Shown one piece after another: positions 25,962 to 33,941 of a stretch of 64,000 nt of DNA (position 1 is its first letter; each line of letters opens with the position of its first letter). Both the position numbers and the translations under genes were made by a program. The DNA is taken from positions 310,001-374,000 of the forward strand of contig CAMBFI010000001.1 in NCBI GenBank assembly GCA_945865935.1, read 5' to 3'. Under the pieces are notes generated by a model. That model had not been told where the DNA came from and made no database searches. It saw only the letters and a program-made list of their open reading frames with translations. Source of the DNA: Bordetella parapertussis. Its GTDB lineage: Bacteria > Pseudomonadota > Gammaproteobacteria > Burkholderiales > Burkholderiaceae_B.

Positions 25962-27245
25962 ATGGGTCGTACGATTGTTGAAAAAATTCTCGCCAAACAC
26001 GCGGGATACGACTCTGTCAGTGCGGGAGAGGTGGTCGTAGCAAATATCGATTTTGCCATGGTGACGGATACACGTGCGGTCAATACCATCAAAATGATTG
26101 GTAAGTTTGGCGAACAGCCCTTGCAGTTTGCAAAAAATACCGCACTGGTGCTTGATCACTATTCGCCGCCTCCAAACGTAGAGGCTGCTCAAATCCATAG
26201 CGAGATGCGCAGTTTCGCCGCGCAGCGTGGCACGAAGCTTTATGACATTGGCGATGGAATCTGCCATCAAGTTTTGCCTGAAGGTGGGCACTTAACTTGC
26301 GGAGATCTCGTGGTAGGGACGGATACGCACTCTGTGACATATGGAGCGTTTAATGCGCTAGGCATCGGTATTGAAGGAACCGATGTGTCCGCGGTGATGA
26401 TGAGCAGCAAACTTTGGTTTCGCGTTCCTCAGACCGTTCGTATCAATCTGCGTGGCCGTCTTGCACCTGGAGTGTGGGCCAAAGACATTACGCTCGCGAT
26501 GTTAGGTCGTTTCGGTGCGGAAGGCTTAAATGACATCGCGATTGAGTATGTCGGCGAGGCTGTCGCTGCGATGGATATTGATGACCGCATGACGCTTTGT
26601 AATCATGCCGCGGAGTTGGGTGCTATGGCGGCCATTCTGGAGGCAGACGAAAAGACCTTCGCGTGGTTACAAGCGCATGGCGCAAAAACCCCCGCGCCAG
26701 TGTTCGCTGATCCAGATGCGCAGTATTTAGAGCAGATCGACTTTGACGTATCAAGTCTAACTCCGCAACTTGCGCGTAAGCATGAAGTGGACGATATCGT
26801 TTCCGTCACGGAGGTCGTAGACCAAAAGATTCAATTTGCGTTGATTGGAACCTGCACAAACGGTCGTCTAGACGACATCCGTCAGGCTGCCTCGATTCTT
26901 AAAGGAAAGAAATTAGCACCAGGCGTACGCATGATTGTCACGCCAGCCTCACGTCAAATTTATTTGGCCGCGTTACGAGAGGGGTTGATTGAGGTGCTGA
27001 CGACGGCAGGAGCTTCTTTTGAGTCGGCAGGCTGCGGCACCTGCGTGGGGATCACGAATCGGTTGGTGCCGGGCGACGGCGACACAGTGATCTCGACAGC
27101 CAATCGAAATTTTAAGGGTCGCTTAAGTAATAAGAATGCGGATATTTGGTTAGGATCTGCGGCAACGGTGGCGGCTTCAGCCTTGACCGGCCGTATCACG
27201 GATCCGCGCGATGTGGTGGGCGGCACCTGGAGGTCTGCAGCATGA
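25962..27245 (+). CDS. aconitase-superfamily hydro-lyase, large subunit (LeuC/DmdA-like)
   Basis: The 427-residue protein is a [4Fe-4S] dehydratase of the isopropylmalate isomerase/homoaconitase large-subunit type. LTCGDLVVGTDTHSVTYGAFNA carries the substrate and base region, GTCTNGRLDDIR the first cluster Cys, and SAGCGTCVG the other two. Members act on isopropylmalate, homoaconitate, methylmalate or dimethylmaleate. Leucine genes leuB and leuA are absent, and the next genes are a LeuD-like subunit and a PEP-mutase/isocitrate-lyase-type lyase, the set used by dimethylmaleate hydratase DmdAB with dimethylmalate lyase. I therefore favour a catabolic (methyl)malate hydratase over leucine biosynthesis. 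Confidence 0.87.
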   Translation: MGRTIVEKILAKHAGYDSVSAGEVVVANIDFAMVTDTRAVNTIKMIGKFGEQPLQFAKNTALVLDHYSPPPNVEAAQIHSEMRSFAAQRGTKLYDIGDGICHQVLPEGGHLTCGDLVVGTDTHSVTYGAFNALGIGIEGTDVSAVMMSSKLWFRVPQTVRINLRGRLAPGVWAKDITLAMLGRFGAEGLNDIAIEYVGEAVAAMDIDDRMTLCNHAAELGAMAAILEADEKTFAWLQAHGAKTPAPVFADPDAQYLEQIDFDVSSLTPQLARKHEVDDIVSVTEVVDQKIQFALIGTCTNGRLDDIRQAASILKGKKLAPGVRMIVTPASRQIYLAALREGLIEVLTTAGASFESAGCGTCVGITNRLVPGDGDTVISTANRNFKGRLSNKNADIWLGSAATVAASALTGRITDPRDVVGGTWRSAA

Positions 27246-27760
27246 CGGCCGCGCAGACTTTACAAATTGCTGGGCTCAGCTTTGTGCTCGGTGATGATGT
27301 CAACACAGACATACACTGTTCGAACAAGTACTTGCCAGGTAAGGATGTCGCGTATGTCGCGCAACACGCCTTTGAACAACTCTCGCCTAATCTAGCAACC
27401 CAAGTGAATGCGAGTGCGGGTGGTATTTTGATCGCAGGACATCACTTTGGAATCAACTCGTCGCGCGAACAGGCCACGCATGTGCTGCATGCGATGAACA
27501 TCCGTGCCGTTGTTGCAAAATCTTTCGGAAGACAGTTTTTTCGCAATGCGATTAATAATGGATTGCCTGTCTTTGAGTGCGATACAGATCAGATTGGTGC
27601 CGGACAGACCATCAGCATCGATTTTGGAAAAGGCGAACTGTTTGTGGCGGGTCGGACCGTTCGGCAAACCCATCCCTTGCCAAAAGAGATCCTTGCAATT
27701 TTGTCATTGGGCGGTTTGATCCCTTTCCTTAAAAAATATCCTGACTGGAAGTTTGCATGA
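27242..27760 (+). CDS. aconitase-superfamily hydro-lyase, small subunit (LeuD/DmdB-like)
   Basis: The 172-residue swivel-domain subunit has VLGDDVNTDIHCSNKYLPGKD, where NTD is followed by a substrate-contact segment, then GHHFGINSSREQATHVL, the small-subunit signature, and VVAKSFGRQFFRNAINNGLP. The ATG at 27242 overlaps the large-subunit stop as ATGA, which indicates translational coupling and a 1:1 complex. The YLPGKD segment where biosynthetic LeuD proteins have a different substrate loop suggests a non-leucine substrate; this is inference. The stop in turn overlaps the next gene start. Confidence 0.87.
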   Translation: MTAAQTLQIAGLSFVLGDDVNTDIHCSNKYLPGKDVAYVAQHAFEQLSPNLATQVNASAGGILIAGHHFGINSSREQATHVLHAMNIRAVVAKSFGRQFFRNAINNGLPVFECDTDQIGAGQTISIDFGKGELFVAGRTVRQTHPLPKEILAILSLGGLIPFLKKYPDWKFA

Positions 27761-28650
27761 CCACCGTGACCGCGACGCAAAAAAGACGAGCCTTACGTGA
27801 TCTGTTGCAGGGCAAGCAGGCTGTGCGTGCACCTGGAATTTATGATGGTTATGGGGCGCGCTTGGTTGAGCAAGCCGGATTCTCAGCGGTATACATGACG
27901 GGCAATGGCGTGTCTGCGAGCCTTCTCGGGCGACCCGATGTGGGCTTAATCGATTTAACCTTGATGACCGATCATGCGCGCCGGGTCGCAGGGTCAGTCA
28001 GTATTCCCCTAATTTGTGATGCGGATACAGGGTATGGCAATGTGGTGAACGTGCGGCGGATGATTGCTGAGTTTGAAGCAGCCGGTGTCGCAGCGATTCA
28101 CATGGAAGATCAGATCTCACCGAAGCGCTGCGCGCAGATGCCTGGTGATCGTTCAGTGTTGGATTTTGATGAAGCGGTCTCAAAAATCGCCGCGGCCAGT
28201 GCAGCCCGCTCCGATGCAGAATTTGTGTTGATTGCGCGCACGGATTCAGCGGGTGCGCTTGGCTTGCCTGAAGCGATCCGTCGAGTACGTGCGTTTGCCC
28301 AAGAGGGCGCCGATGCGGTCTTTGTTGAACTGAAGGAGAGCCCTTCACTCATGGAAGATATTGCCACCATCAAGGCTTCAGTCTCTGTGCCTGTTGTGGT
28401 GAATATGGATAGTGGTGGTGGGTTAGCCGACCTATCGTTTGACGCAATGAAAAATGCCGGTATTGATCTGGGGATTTATCCGGCCATGGCGCGTGGCGCT
28501 TTTGGGTTTGCGATGACGGCTGCACTTGGGCATTTGTCGAAAGAAGGCAACATGAAGGGTTTTGCAAAACAAATGTTCAACTCTGCCCAGTACAACGCAG
28601 CACTCGGGATCGATGAAATCGAAACGTGGGAAAAACGCTTCGATCGTTAA
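27757..28650 (+). CDS. isocitrate lyase/PEP mutase family lyase (dimethylmalate or methylisocitrate lyase-like)
   Basis: The 297-residue barrel protein has GIYDGYGARLVEQAGF, CDADTGYGN with Mg-binding Asp residues, AAIHMEDQ, and the mobile-loop motif PKRCAQMPG; RTDSAG follows. Family enzymes break or make C-C or P-C bonds next to a carboxylate: methylisocitrate lyase, 2,3-dimethylmalate lyase, oxaloacetate decarboxylase. The usual loop is K(K/R)CGH; here Gly-His is replaced by Ala-Gln while Lys, Arg and Cys stay. The start overlaps the small-subunit stop as ATGA. With the hydro-lyase it could turn an unsaturated methylated dicarboxylate into two short acids such as pyruvate plus propionate; this is inference by analogy. 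Confidence 0.88.
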   Translation: MTTVTATQKRRALRDLLQGKQAVRAPGIYDGYGARLVEQAGFSAVYMTGNGVSASLLGRPDVGLIDLTLMTDHARRVAGSVSIPLICDADTGYGNVVNVRRMIAEFEAAGVAAIHMEDQISPKRCAQMPGDRSVLDFDEAVSKIAAASAARSDAEFVLIARTDSAGALGLPEAIRRVRAFAQEGADAVFVELKESPSLMEDIATIKASVSVPVVVNMDSGGGLADLSFDAMKNAGIDLGIYPAMARGAFGFAMTAALGHLSKEGNMKGFAKQMFNSAQYNAALGIDEIETWEKRFDR

Positions 28651-28678
28651 GTGCAGATGCGCTTGCGCGATCCTAGGC

Positions 28679-29374
28679 TCAATCCAGAAACTTAACAAAG
28701 CTCGTTACGGGTTCGCGCTCGCTCACCAATGAGTTTTCGATTTTGCTCATGTCCGCGACTCCGAGTGCGAGTCCGCACATGACGATTTCGCCCTCAGGAA
28801 TGCCAACGATCTCTCGAATAACGGGATGAAAACGATTGAAGGCAGCCTGCGCACAGGTATCAAGATTACGACCGCGAGCGGCCACCATAAAGCTCTGTAA
28901 GAAGCAGCCAAAATCTAGCCACGAGCCAGTATTCATCTTGCGTTCGATCGTAAAGATGATGCCCACGGGTGCACCAAAGAATCTGTAGTTTTTCCCGTGC
29001 TGGGCGTGCATACCTGCTTTGTCGTCGCGCCCGAGTCCCAATAACTTGTAAAGGGCTAAGCCGACTTTACGACGCCGGTCAATGTAAGGGGACTCCCATT
29101 CGGTTGGGTAATAGCGGTAATCTTCCTTCAGTGCTTCGAACCGTGTCTTGTCGTTGTAGATGTCCACGATGGCATTGGACAGGCGCTCTTTGATCGCGCC
29201 AGTCAATACGTAGGCCTTCCAAGGCTGTGTGTTCGAACCAGAGGGTGCACGCGCAGCGACTTCGAACATCTTTTCGATGTCTTCGTGGGACACAGGCGTG
29301 GGCAAAAAGGCACGCATTGAGTGACGAGACATCATGGCTTCGTCAACGATTTGTTGTTGTGTGGTTTGGATCAT
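28679..29374 (-). CDS. nitroreductase family protein
   Basis: The 231-residue FMN-dependent oxidoreductase has SRHSMRAFLPTPVS (FMN phosphate-binding Arg/Ser), RAPSGSNTQPWKAYVL and GCFLQSFMVAARGRNLDTCAQ, followed by GIPEGEIVMCGLALG. These are standard nitroreductase signatures. Family enzymes reduce nitroaromatics, quinones or enones with NAD(P)H; the natural substrate is rarely known. It is convergent with the lyase gene 28 bp away and divergent from the acyl-CoA dehydrogenase gene. A ribosome binding site AAGG precedes the ATG at 29374. Confidence 0.92.
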   Translation of the reverse strand: MIQTTQQQIVDEAMMSRHSMRAFLPTPVSHEDIEKMFEVAARAPSGSNTQPWKAYVLTGAIKERLSNAIVDIYNDKTRFEALKEDYRYYPTEWESPYIDRRRKVGLALYKLLGLGRDDKAGMHAQHGKNYRFFGAPVGIIFTIERKMNTGSWLDFGCFLQSFMVAARGRNLDTCAQAAFNRFHPVIREIVGIPEGEIVMCGLALGVADMSKIENSLVSEREPVTSFVKFLD

Positions 29375-29473
29375 CTGGTTACCTTCATCGGATCATTTGT
29401 AAAGCAAGACAGGTATTTTGCCGCATTTTTTTGAAACTCATACAATCAAGACAAACAATAAAGGAGATTCTTC

Positions 29474-31774
29474 ATGAACGCTGACGCGATCGACGCATTT
29501 AGTGATAGTGCGCGCGACTTGTTAAGCCGCAACGCAGCGGTAGCGCGGTTGCGGCGGCTAAGTGATGCGCAAGCGGGATTTGATCGTACGGCGTGGCAAG
29601 AGATTGCGAATGCAGGGTGGTTAGGTGTCTTGGTTCCCGAGGACGATAGTGGGTTGGGCCTCGGTCTGCGGGAGATGTCTGCCATCGCCCAAGAGGTGGG
29701 GCAAGCGCTCTTTCCGGAGCCCTATATAGCGGGAGCGGTGCAGGTCGCGACGGCATTGACAGGGTGTTCATCCAGTGCTCTGCGTAGCCAACTGCTTGAG
29801 TGCTTAGTGGATGGTTCGTGTGTGGTTGGCTTGGCCTGGCAAGAAAAGCTTGGGCAAATGCAAGCTGCGCAGGGGCAGTCTACGCAGCTGATTGCGCAAG
29901 GCGATGCATACGAACTGTCGGGTAAAAAAACGTTTGTGAGTCCGGGACGGGGTGCCGATGGCTGGATAGTCGTGGCGATGCGGCAGTCCGAGCCTGTTCT
30001 GGTGTGGGTGCCTGCTCAGACAGCGGGTGTTGTGTGTGAGGACCTGCAAGGCGTGGATGGTTTGCCCTCAGGTACCTTAAGTCTAAACAAGGTGGTCGTG
30101 ACTGCATCGCATGTTCTGATGCAAGGGCACGAGGTTTTTGCGCTTGTGGATCGTGCGAATGACCGAGCACGCGTGGTTCAGTCTGCTGAGTTGCTGGGCG
30201 TGATGCGACGGTCGCTGAGCCTGACACTCGATTATCTGGGTACGCGCAAACAGTTTGGCCGAGCGATTGGTAGTTTTCAAGCCTTAAAGCATCGCGCTGT
30301 CGATGCGTACATTCAAGTCGAGTTGTCTTCCGCGTGTGTTCAGGACGTCCTTGCGCAGATCGAGCAGGGCGGTGATCTGGCTGTATTGGCCAGTCGTGCT
30401 AAAGCGCGGACGATTCACGCAGCGTTATTGGTGACGCGTATGGCGATACAGTTTCATGGCGCAATGGGCTTTACCGATGAGTGTGACATCGGCTTGTATT
30501 TCAAGCGGGCATTAAAACTATCGGCGCAGCTTGGAAACTTGAACGCGCATCGTCAACGTTATCTTGAGCAGTCCGCGCCTGAATCTGTGACTAACTCAAC
30601 GGACACCAAAACAGATTTTCCAGCAGATGCAGATTGGGACGCAATGTCAGAGACAGATTTTCGACAAATGCTGCGTAGTTTTTATTCCAAACATTACCCT
30701 GAGGCGCTGCGCAATGTGCCGCGACGCCTACATTGGCACGAAATCAAAGAGTGGTACTTGACCTTGTCTAGCCAAGGGTGGGTGGCTCCGGCCTGGCCTA
30801 AGCGTTTTGGTGGAATGGGCTTGTCTCCAGAAAAGATGATTGCCTATGTGGAGGAGCAAGAGCAGTATGGCGTCGCCCGCGCCCCAGATATGGGGATCGT
30901 GATGATCGGGCCGCTATTGATTCAACGCGGAAGCGCGGCGCAACAAGAAAAATTTTTACCAAAGATTATTGCGGGTCAGCACGTATGGTGTCAGGGCTAC
31001 TCTGAGCCGGGTGCGGGATCCGATTTGGCTTCGTTGCGGACTGAAGCCGTGCGAGAGGACGACGTATTTGTTGTAAACGGTCAGAAAATATGGACAACGC
31101 TTGCGCAGGATGCAACGCATATGTTCGCCTTGGTGCGCACCGACAAGGAGGCGAAAAAACAATCTGGTATCAGTTTCTTGCTGATTGATTTGTCGGCCCC
31201 GGGGATCACGATCAGGCCGATCAAAGATATTGTGGGTTACGAGGAATTCTGTGAGGTCTTCTTTGATAATGTGCGCGTACCCGCTGAGAATTTGGTCGGG
31301 GAGTTGAACGAAGGCTGGGCCATCGCAAAGGCTTTGCTAGGATTTGAAAGAATCTTTCTTGGCAGCCCCAAGCAATCGCGCTACGCGATAAGCCAACTCT
31401 CGACCATGGCAGAAACTTTGGGTCTATTTGCAGATCCGGTTTTTTCTTCGCGCTACGCTGAGCTGATGTTGGATGTTGCGGACCAAGTCTCAGGCTACAC
31501 GCATTACGCTGATATGGTGAAACGCGGCGAAGCGTTGCCGCCCAGTGTGTCTCTGCTGAAAATATGGGGAACGGACACCTATCAGAGGATTTGTGCACTG
31601 ATGGTGGAATATGCGCAAGAGCATGGCGCCTCGGGCCTCAACGCGGAGCTAGCGCCCGCGGGACTGAATGTTCCCGCTATCATGCTGAATTCAATCCCGG
31701 CCACTATTTATGGAGGCAGTACCGAGGTGCAGAAGGAGATTCTGGCCAAGCATGTACTGAAGTTACCGGATTAA
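29474..31774 (+). CDS. fused tandem acyl-CoA dehydrogenase (two ACAD domains)
   Basis: At 766 residues this is twice the usual 380. Residues 1-375 resemble a small-subunit-type dehydrogenase (AGWLGVLVPEDDSGLGLG, YLGTRKQFGRAIGSFQALKHR, IQFHGAMGFTDE). Residues 395-766 form a second full domain (YSEPGAGSDLASL, WTTLAQDATHMFALVRTD, and the terminal IYGGSTEVQKEILAKHVL). A linker rich in Ser, Thr and Asp joins them. Heterotetrameric pairs such as PimC/PimD and some steroid FadE pairs are encoded by two genes; here both halves are one chain. An AAGGAG site precedes the ATG. An enoyl-CoA hydratase gene follows 59 bp later, so a beta-oxidation-like side-chain or ring acyl-CoA route is likely. Confidence 0.9.
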   Translation: MNADAIDAFSDSARDLLSRNAAVARLRRLSDAQAGFDRTAWQEIANAGWLGVLVPEDDSGLGLGLREMSAIAQEVGQALFPEPYIAGAVQVATALTGCSSSALRSQLLECLVDGSCVVGLAWQEKLGQMQAAQGQSTQLIAQGDAYELSGKKTFVSPGRGADGWIVVAMRQSEPVLVWVPAQTAGVVCEDLQGVDGLPSGTLSLNKVVVTASHVLMQGHEVFALVDRANDRARVVQSAELLGVMRRSLSLTLDYLGTRKQFGRAIGSFQALKHRAVDAYIQVELSSACVQDVLAQIEQGGDLAVLASRAKARTIHAALLVTRMAIQFHGAMGFTDECDIGLYFKRALKLSAQLGNLNAHRQRYLEQSAPESVTNSTDTKTDFPADADWDAMSETDFRQMLRSFYSKHYPEALRNVPRRLHWHEIKEWYLTLSSQGWVAPAWPKRFGGMGLSPEKMIAYVEEQEQYGVARAPDMGIVMIGPLLIQRGSAAQQEKFLPKIIAGQHVWCQGYSEPGAGSDLASLRTEAVREDDVFVVNGQKIWTTLAQDATHMFALVRTDKEAKKQSGISFLLIDLSAPGITIRPIKDIVGYEEFCEVFFDNVRVPAENLVGELNEGWAIAKALLGFERIFLGSPKQSRYAISQLSTMAETLGLFADPVFSSRYAELMLDVADQVSGYTHYADMVKRGEALPPSVSLLKIWGTDTYQRICALMVEYAQEHGASGLNAELAPAGLNVPAIMLNSIPATIYGGSTEVQKEILAKHVLKLPD

Positions 31775-31833
31775 GTGCGGTCAGATTGTTAAACGTACGC
31801 CCTAGATGGCGTGCCTCAGATAGGAGTGAGAAG

Positions 31834-32628
31834 TTGGAAACGATTCAATACGAAGTCACTGGCGGCGTGGGGACCTTGACCCTTAATCGCCCACAGCGCA
31901 AAAATGCGATCGATGCTGTGATGCGCGAGGAACTCAAAGAGGTGGTGGCGTCCATGCCCCGTCAGCGAGACTTGCGTGCGTTAATTATTACGGGTGCGGG
32001 TGCAACATTCTGTGCCGGCGGGGATATCAGTGTCATGGGAGCGGGGACCCTGAGCCCTGAGGATGGTCGGCATCGCATGCGTCATGACTATCTTTCCTGG
32101 ATCGAGACACTCATTCGGCTGGAGATCCCTGTCATTTCCGCAGTTGAAGGCGCGGCCTACGGTGCGGGATTTAGTTTGGCGCTCACGGCAGATATCGTGT
32201 TGGCTGCGCCAAGTAGTCGGTTTTGCTTGTCGTTTATGAAGCTCGGCTTAATCCCAGATTGCGCTGCGTTTTATACCCTGCCTCGCGTTGTCGGATTGCA
32301 GCGCGCCAAAGAGCTCGCCTTCTCGGCCAGAGAGTTGAGTGCACAGGAGGCCAAAGAGTTGGGGATTGTCCTAGAGATACTCCCAGAGGGACGCGTACTT
32401 GAGCGCGCCCAACAGATGGCGCATTGCTTCGCGCAAGCTGCTCCTGCCGCACTCGCCATGACAAAACGAGCCTTCAATGCGTCGTTGAATAGTTCGCTGG
32501 AGGTCATGATGGACATTGAGGCGGATGGCCAGGCGGTTGCACGCACGAGCCAATGGCATACGGATGCGGTACAGCGATTTTTAAAGAAAGAGCCCTCCGC
32601 ATTTAAGTGGCCTCATTCGCTGGATTGA
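31834..32628 (+). CDS. enoyl-CoA hydratase/isomerase family protein
   Basis: This is a 264-residue crotonase-fold protein. GVGTLTLNRPQRKNAID, ITGAGATFCAGGDIS (oxyanion hole), AVEGAAYGAGFSLALTADIVLA and FMKLGLIPDCA mark the fold. I place the start at the TTG at 31834, which has AGGAG eight bases upstream; the frame runs open further back but without family similarity. In the second catalytic segment Asp follows IP where many hydratases have the Glu-bearing GxxP pattern, so isomerase or another crotonase activity is possible. It follows the fused dehydrogenase and overlaps the next gene as TGATG. Confidence 0.88.
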   Translation: METIQYEVTGGVGTLTLNRPQRKNAIDAVMREELKEVVASMPRQRDLRALIITGAGATFCAGGDISVMGAGTLSPEDGRHRMRHDYLSWIETLIRLEIPVISAVEGAAYGAGFSLALTADIVLAAPSSRFCLSFMKLGLIPDCAAFYTLPRVVGLQRAKELAFSARELSAQEAKELGIVLEILPEGRVLERAQQMAHCFAQAAPAALAMTKRAFNASLNSSLEVMMDIEADGQAVARTSQWHTDAVQRFLKKEPSAFKWPHSLD

Positions 32629-33326
32629 TGTTTTATTCCTCGTCCAAGGCAATCGGGCGTGTGCCCCTCACGCTAGTGTGTGGTGAGCAGAGCGCGCTCA
32701 GACGCTTATTCGTGAGCCGTTGGTTGAGGCAGTTGCCGCCGCAGTGCTTTAAGTTGTTGGCGCAGCGCCCCGAGTCTACCGATGCTTTTGATGGGGTTGC
32801 CGTCCAGTGGTTTGATGGCGCCATGGGGGCAGTGGACGAGGACTGCCTCTGTTGTGGGTTGCGTAGTGGTTTGGGCGACGCGTTGCGCAGTATATTTTTG
32901 AGCGCCTTGTCTGCACGCGGAGAACGACTTGAGCGAGGGTTAATCGACTCCGGTAGCATCCGTGCCGAACAGCTTCGGCAGACGTTAAAGCACACGCCTT
33001 TTCTGGGGCAGAGGTTTGTGTATCAAGCCACCCTATGGGTGCTCGAGCCGTCGGAGTTTGATGTGCAGCGCCTGAGCGAAATCCTGTTCGGTGTGTCGAG
33101 TAGCCCTCTCGGCGCGCGCCATGATGTGTTGCCTTTTGGTTGTGTGGTTGTAAATCGACCCGCAGGCTGGGCAATCGGAACGTTTGAGGCGGCTTTTGAG
33201 AAGATTCAGAGAGCTGTCGTAGCGGTGTCGCCAGAAGTCAGTGTGGTGCGTTTGCTTTCTGAATCCCTTGCGGCTGATCTGAGCCTTTTGCCGAGCCCTG
33301 CTAAATCACAGTTAGTGGGTAAATAG
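32628..33326 (+). CDS. CobW/G3E-like protein lacking the P-loop
   Basis: The 232-residue product is not a standard family member. It begins with a strand like that of CobW GTPases (RVPLTLVCGEQSA), but where the GxxGxGKT P-loop should be it reads GEQSALRR, with no Lys-Thr. The CobW metal motif is preserved as DCLCCGLRSGLGDALR, followed by LIDSGSIRAEQL where GTPases have an ETTGxADP region, and a VLEPSEFD stretch in place of VVDA. The order of these elements argues for a decayed or repurposed G3E domain. The ATG overlaps the hydratase stop (TGATG), indicating coupled translation. Metal binding without GTPase activity is my inference. Confidence 0.6.
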   Translation: MFYSSSKAIGRVPLTLVCGEQSALRRLFVSRWLRQLPPQCFKLLAQRPESTDAFDGVAVQWFDGAMGAVDEDCLCCGLRSGLGDALRSIFLSALSARGERLERGLIDSGSIRAEQLRQTLKHTPFLGQRFVYQATLWVLEPSEFDVQRLSEILFGVSSSPLGARHDVLPFGCVVVNRPAGWAIGTFEAAFEKIQRAVVAVSPEVSVVRLLSESLAADLSLLPSPAKSQLVGK

Positions 33327-33347
33327 CCTCAGTCTTGGTCAAAAGGC

Positions 33348-33377
33348 TTGAGATTAGCGGGCGAAGTGCGTTACACT
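33348..33377 (+). promoter_or_regulatory. candidate promoter in the gap after the CobW-like gene
   Basis: TTGAGA (33348-33353) and TACACT (33372-33377) are 18 bp apart and face into about 360 bp that hold no recognisable gene. The 33327-33740 gap otherwise shows only short inverted repeats, such as GTTACA...TGTAAC at 33370-33396. Any transcript would run towards the convergent tRNA terminator. Support is limited to two hexamers. Confidence 0.3.
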
Positions 33378-33740
33378 TGCCCTTAATCGCTGTAACGATA
33401 TTGCAGTCAGTTCATCGCGTCACGTGGCTTAAAGCGTGGAATCAATGCGCGTGAGACGAAATCGCTAGTGCTGACTAAAAGCACGTGCGTTGTAGAAAAT
33501 ATGTTTGAACTAGGTTCAGCCAGATTGCCGATTTGTTTACTCTGCGCAATCTTGGGCGTTAGCCATACACGCTATGCGTGAGGCGTTGGTTCAAACTGTA
33601 ACGATTCAATTGCACCGATCTGACGAAGACAGCAAGTGTGTCCACAGAGACTTTCACGTCTTGCAGGTCAATTCTGCGATCAGGATTGTTGCGCAGTGAT
33701 CCAGTTGGATAAATATTAAATTGACGGCTGAACGGGATCG

Positions 33741-33782
33741 ACAAAATAAAACTGGCCGAGCGCCAAAAGCGATCGACCAGTT
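33741..33782 (-). terminator. Rho-independent terminator of tRNA-fMet
   Basis: On the minus strand a 14-bp stem with one G-U pair and one mismatch (arms 33769-33782 and 33750-33763) and a TTTTG loop is followed by a T-rich TTATTTTG tract. It begins six bases past the tRNA 3' end, so it is the natural end of that transcript. Confidence 0.75.
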
Positions 33783-33787
33783 GTATT

Positions 33788-33864
<77 letters not shown>

Positions 33865-33877
33865 TCTGAAGAAAAGA

Positions 33878-33906
33878 AGTATAGCGTACATACGACTTTA
33901 GGACAA
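33878..33906 (-). promoter_or_regulatory. sigma-70 promoter of tRNA-fMet
   Basis: On the minus strand TTGTCC (-35, 33901-33906) and TATACT (-10, 33878-33883) are separated by exactly 17 bp. The tRNA 5' end is 14 bases downstream of the -10, which is right for a short leader removed by RNase P. Confidence 0.75.
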
Positions 33907-33941
33907 GTTGCCTAGAGCGCCTAACAGGAAATGAAAGACTT

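Noticed and set aside
25962-27760. Leucine biosynthesis leuCD
   Set aside because: leuA and leuB are absent; the flanking Bug receptor and PEP-mutase/isocitrate-lyase-type lyase with ATGA overlaps favour a catabolic hydro-lyase. Not excluded without phylogeny.
33559-33744. Minus-strand 61-codon frame just past the tRNA-fMet gene, possible integrase or prophage remnant
   Set aside because: It begins with a TTG next to the tRNA terminator hairpin, resembles no integrase and has no binding site. No att-like direct repeat of the tRNA 3' end was seen.
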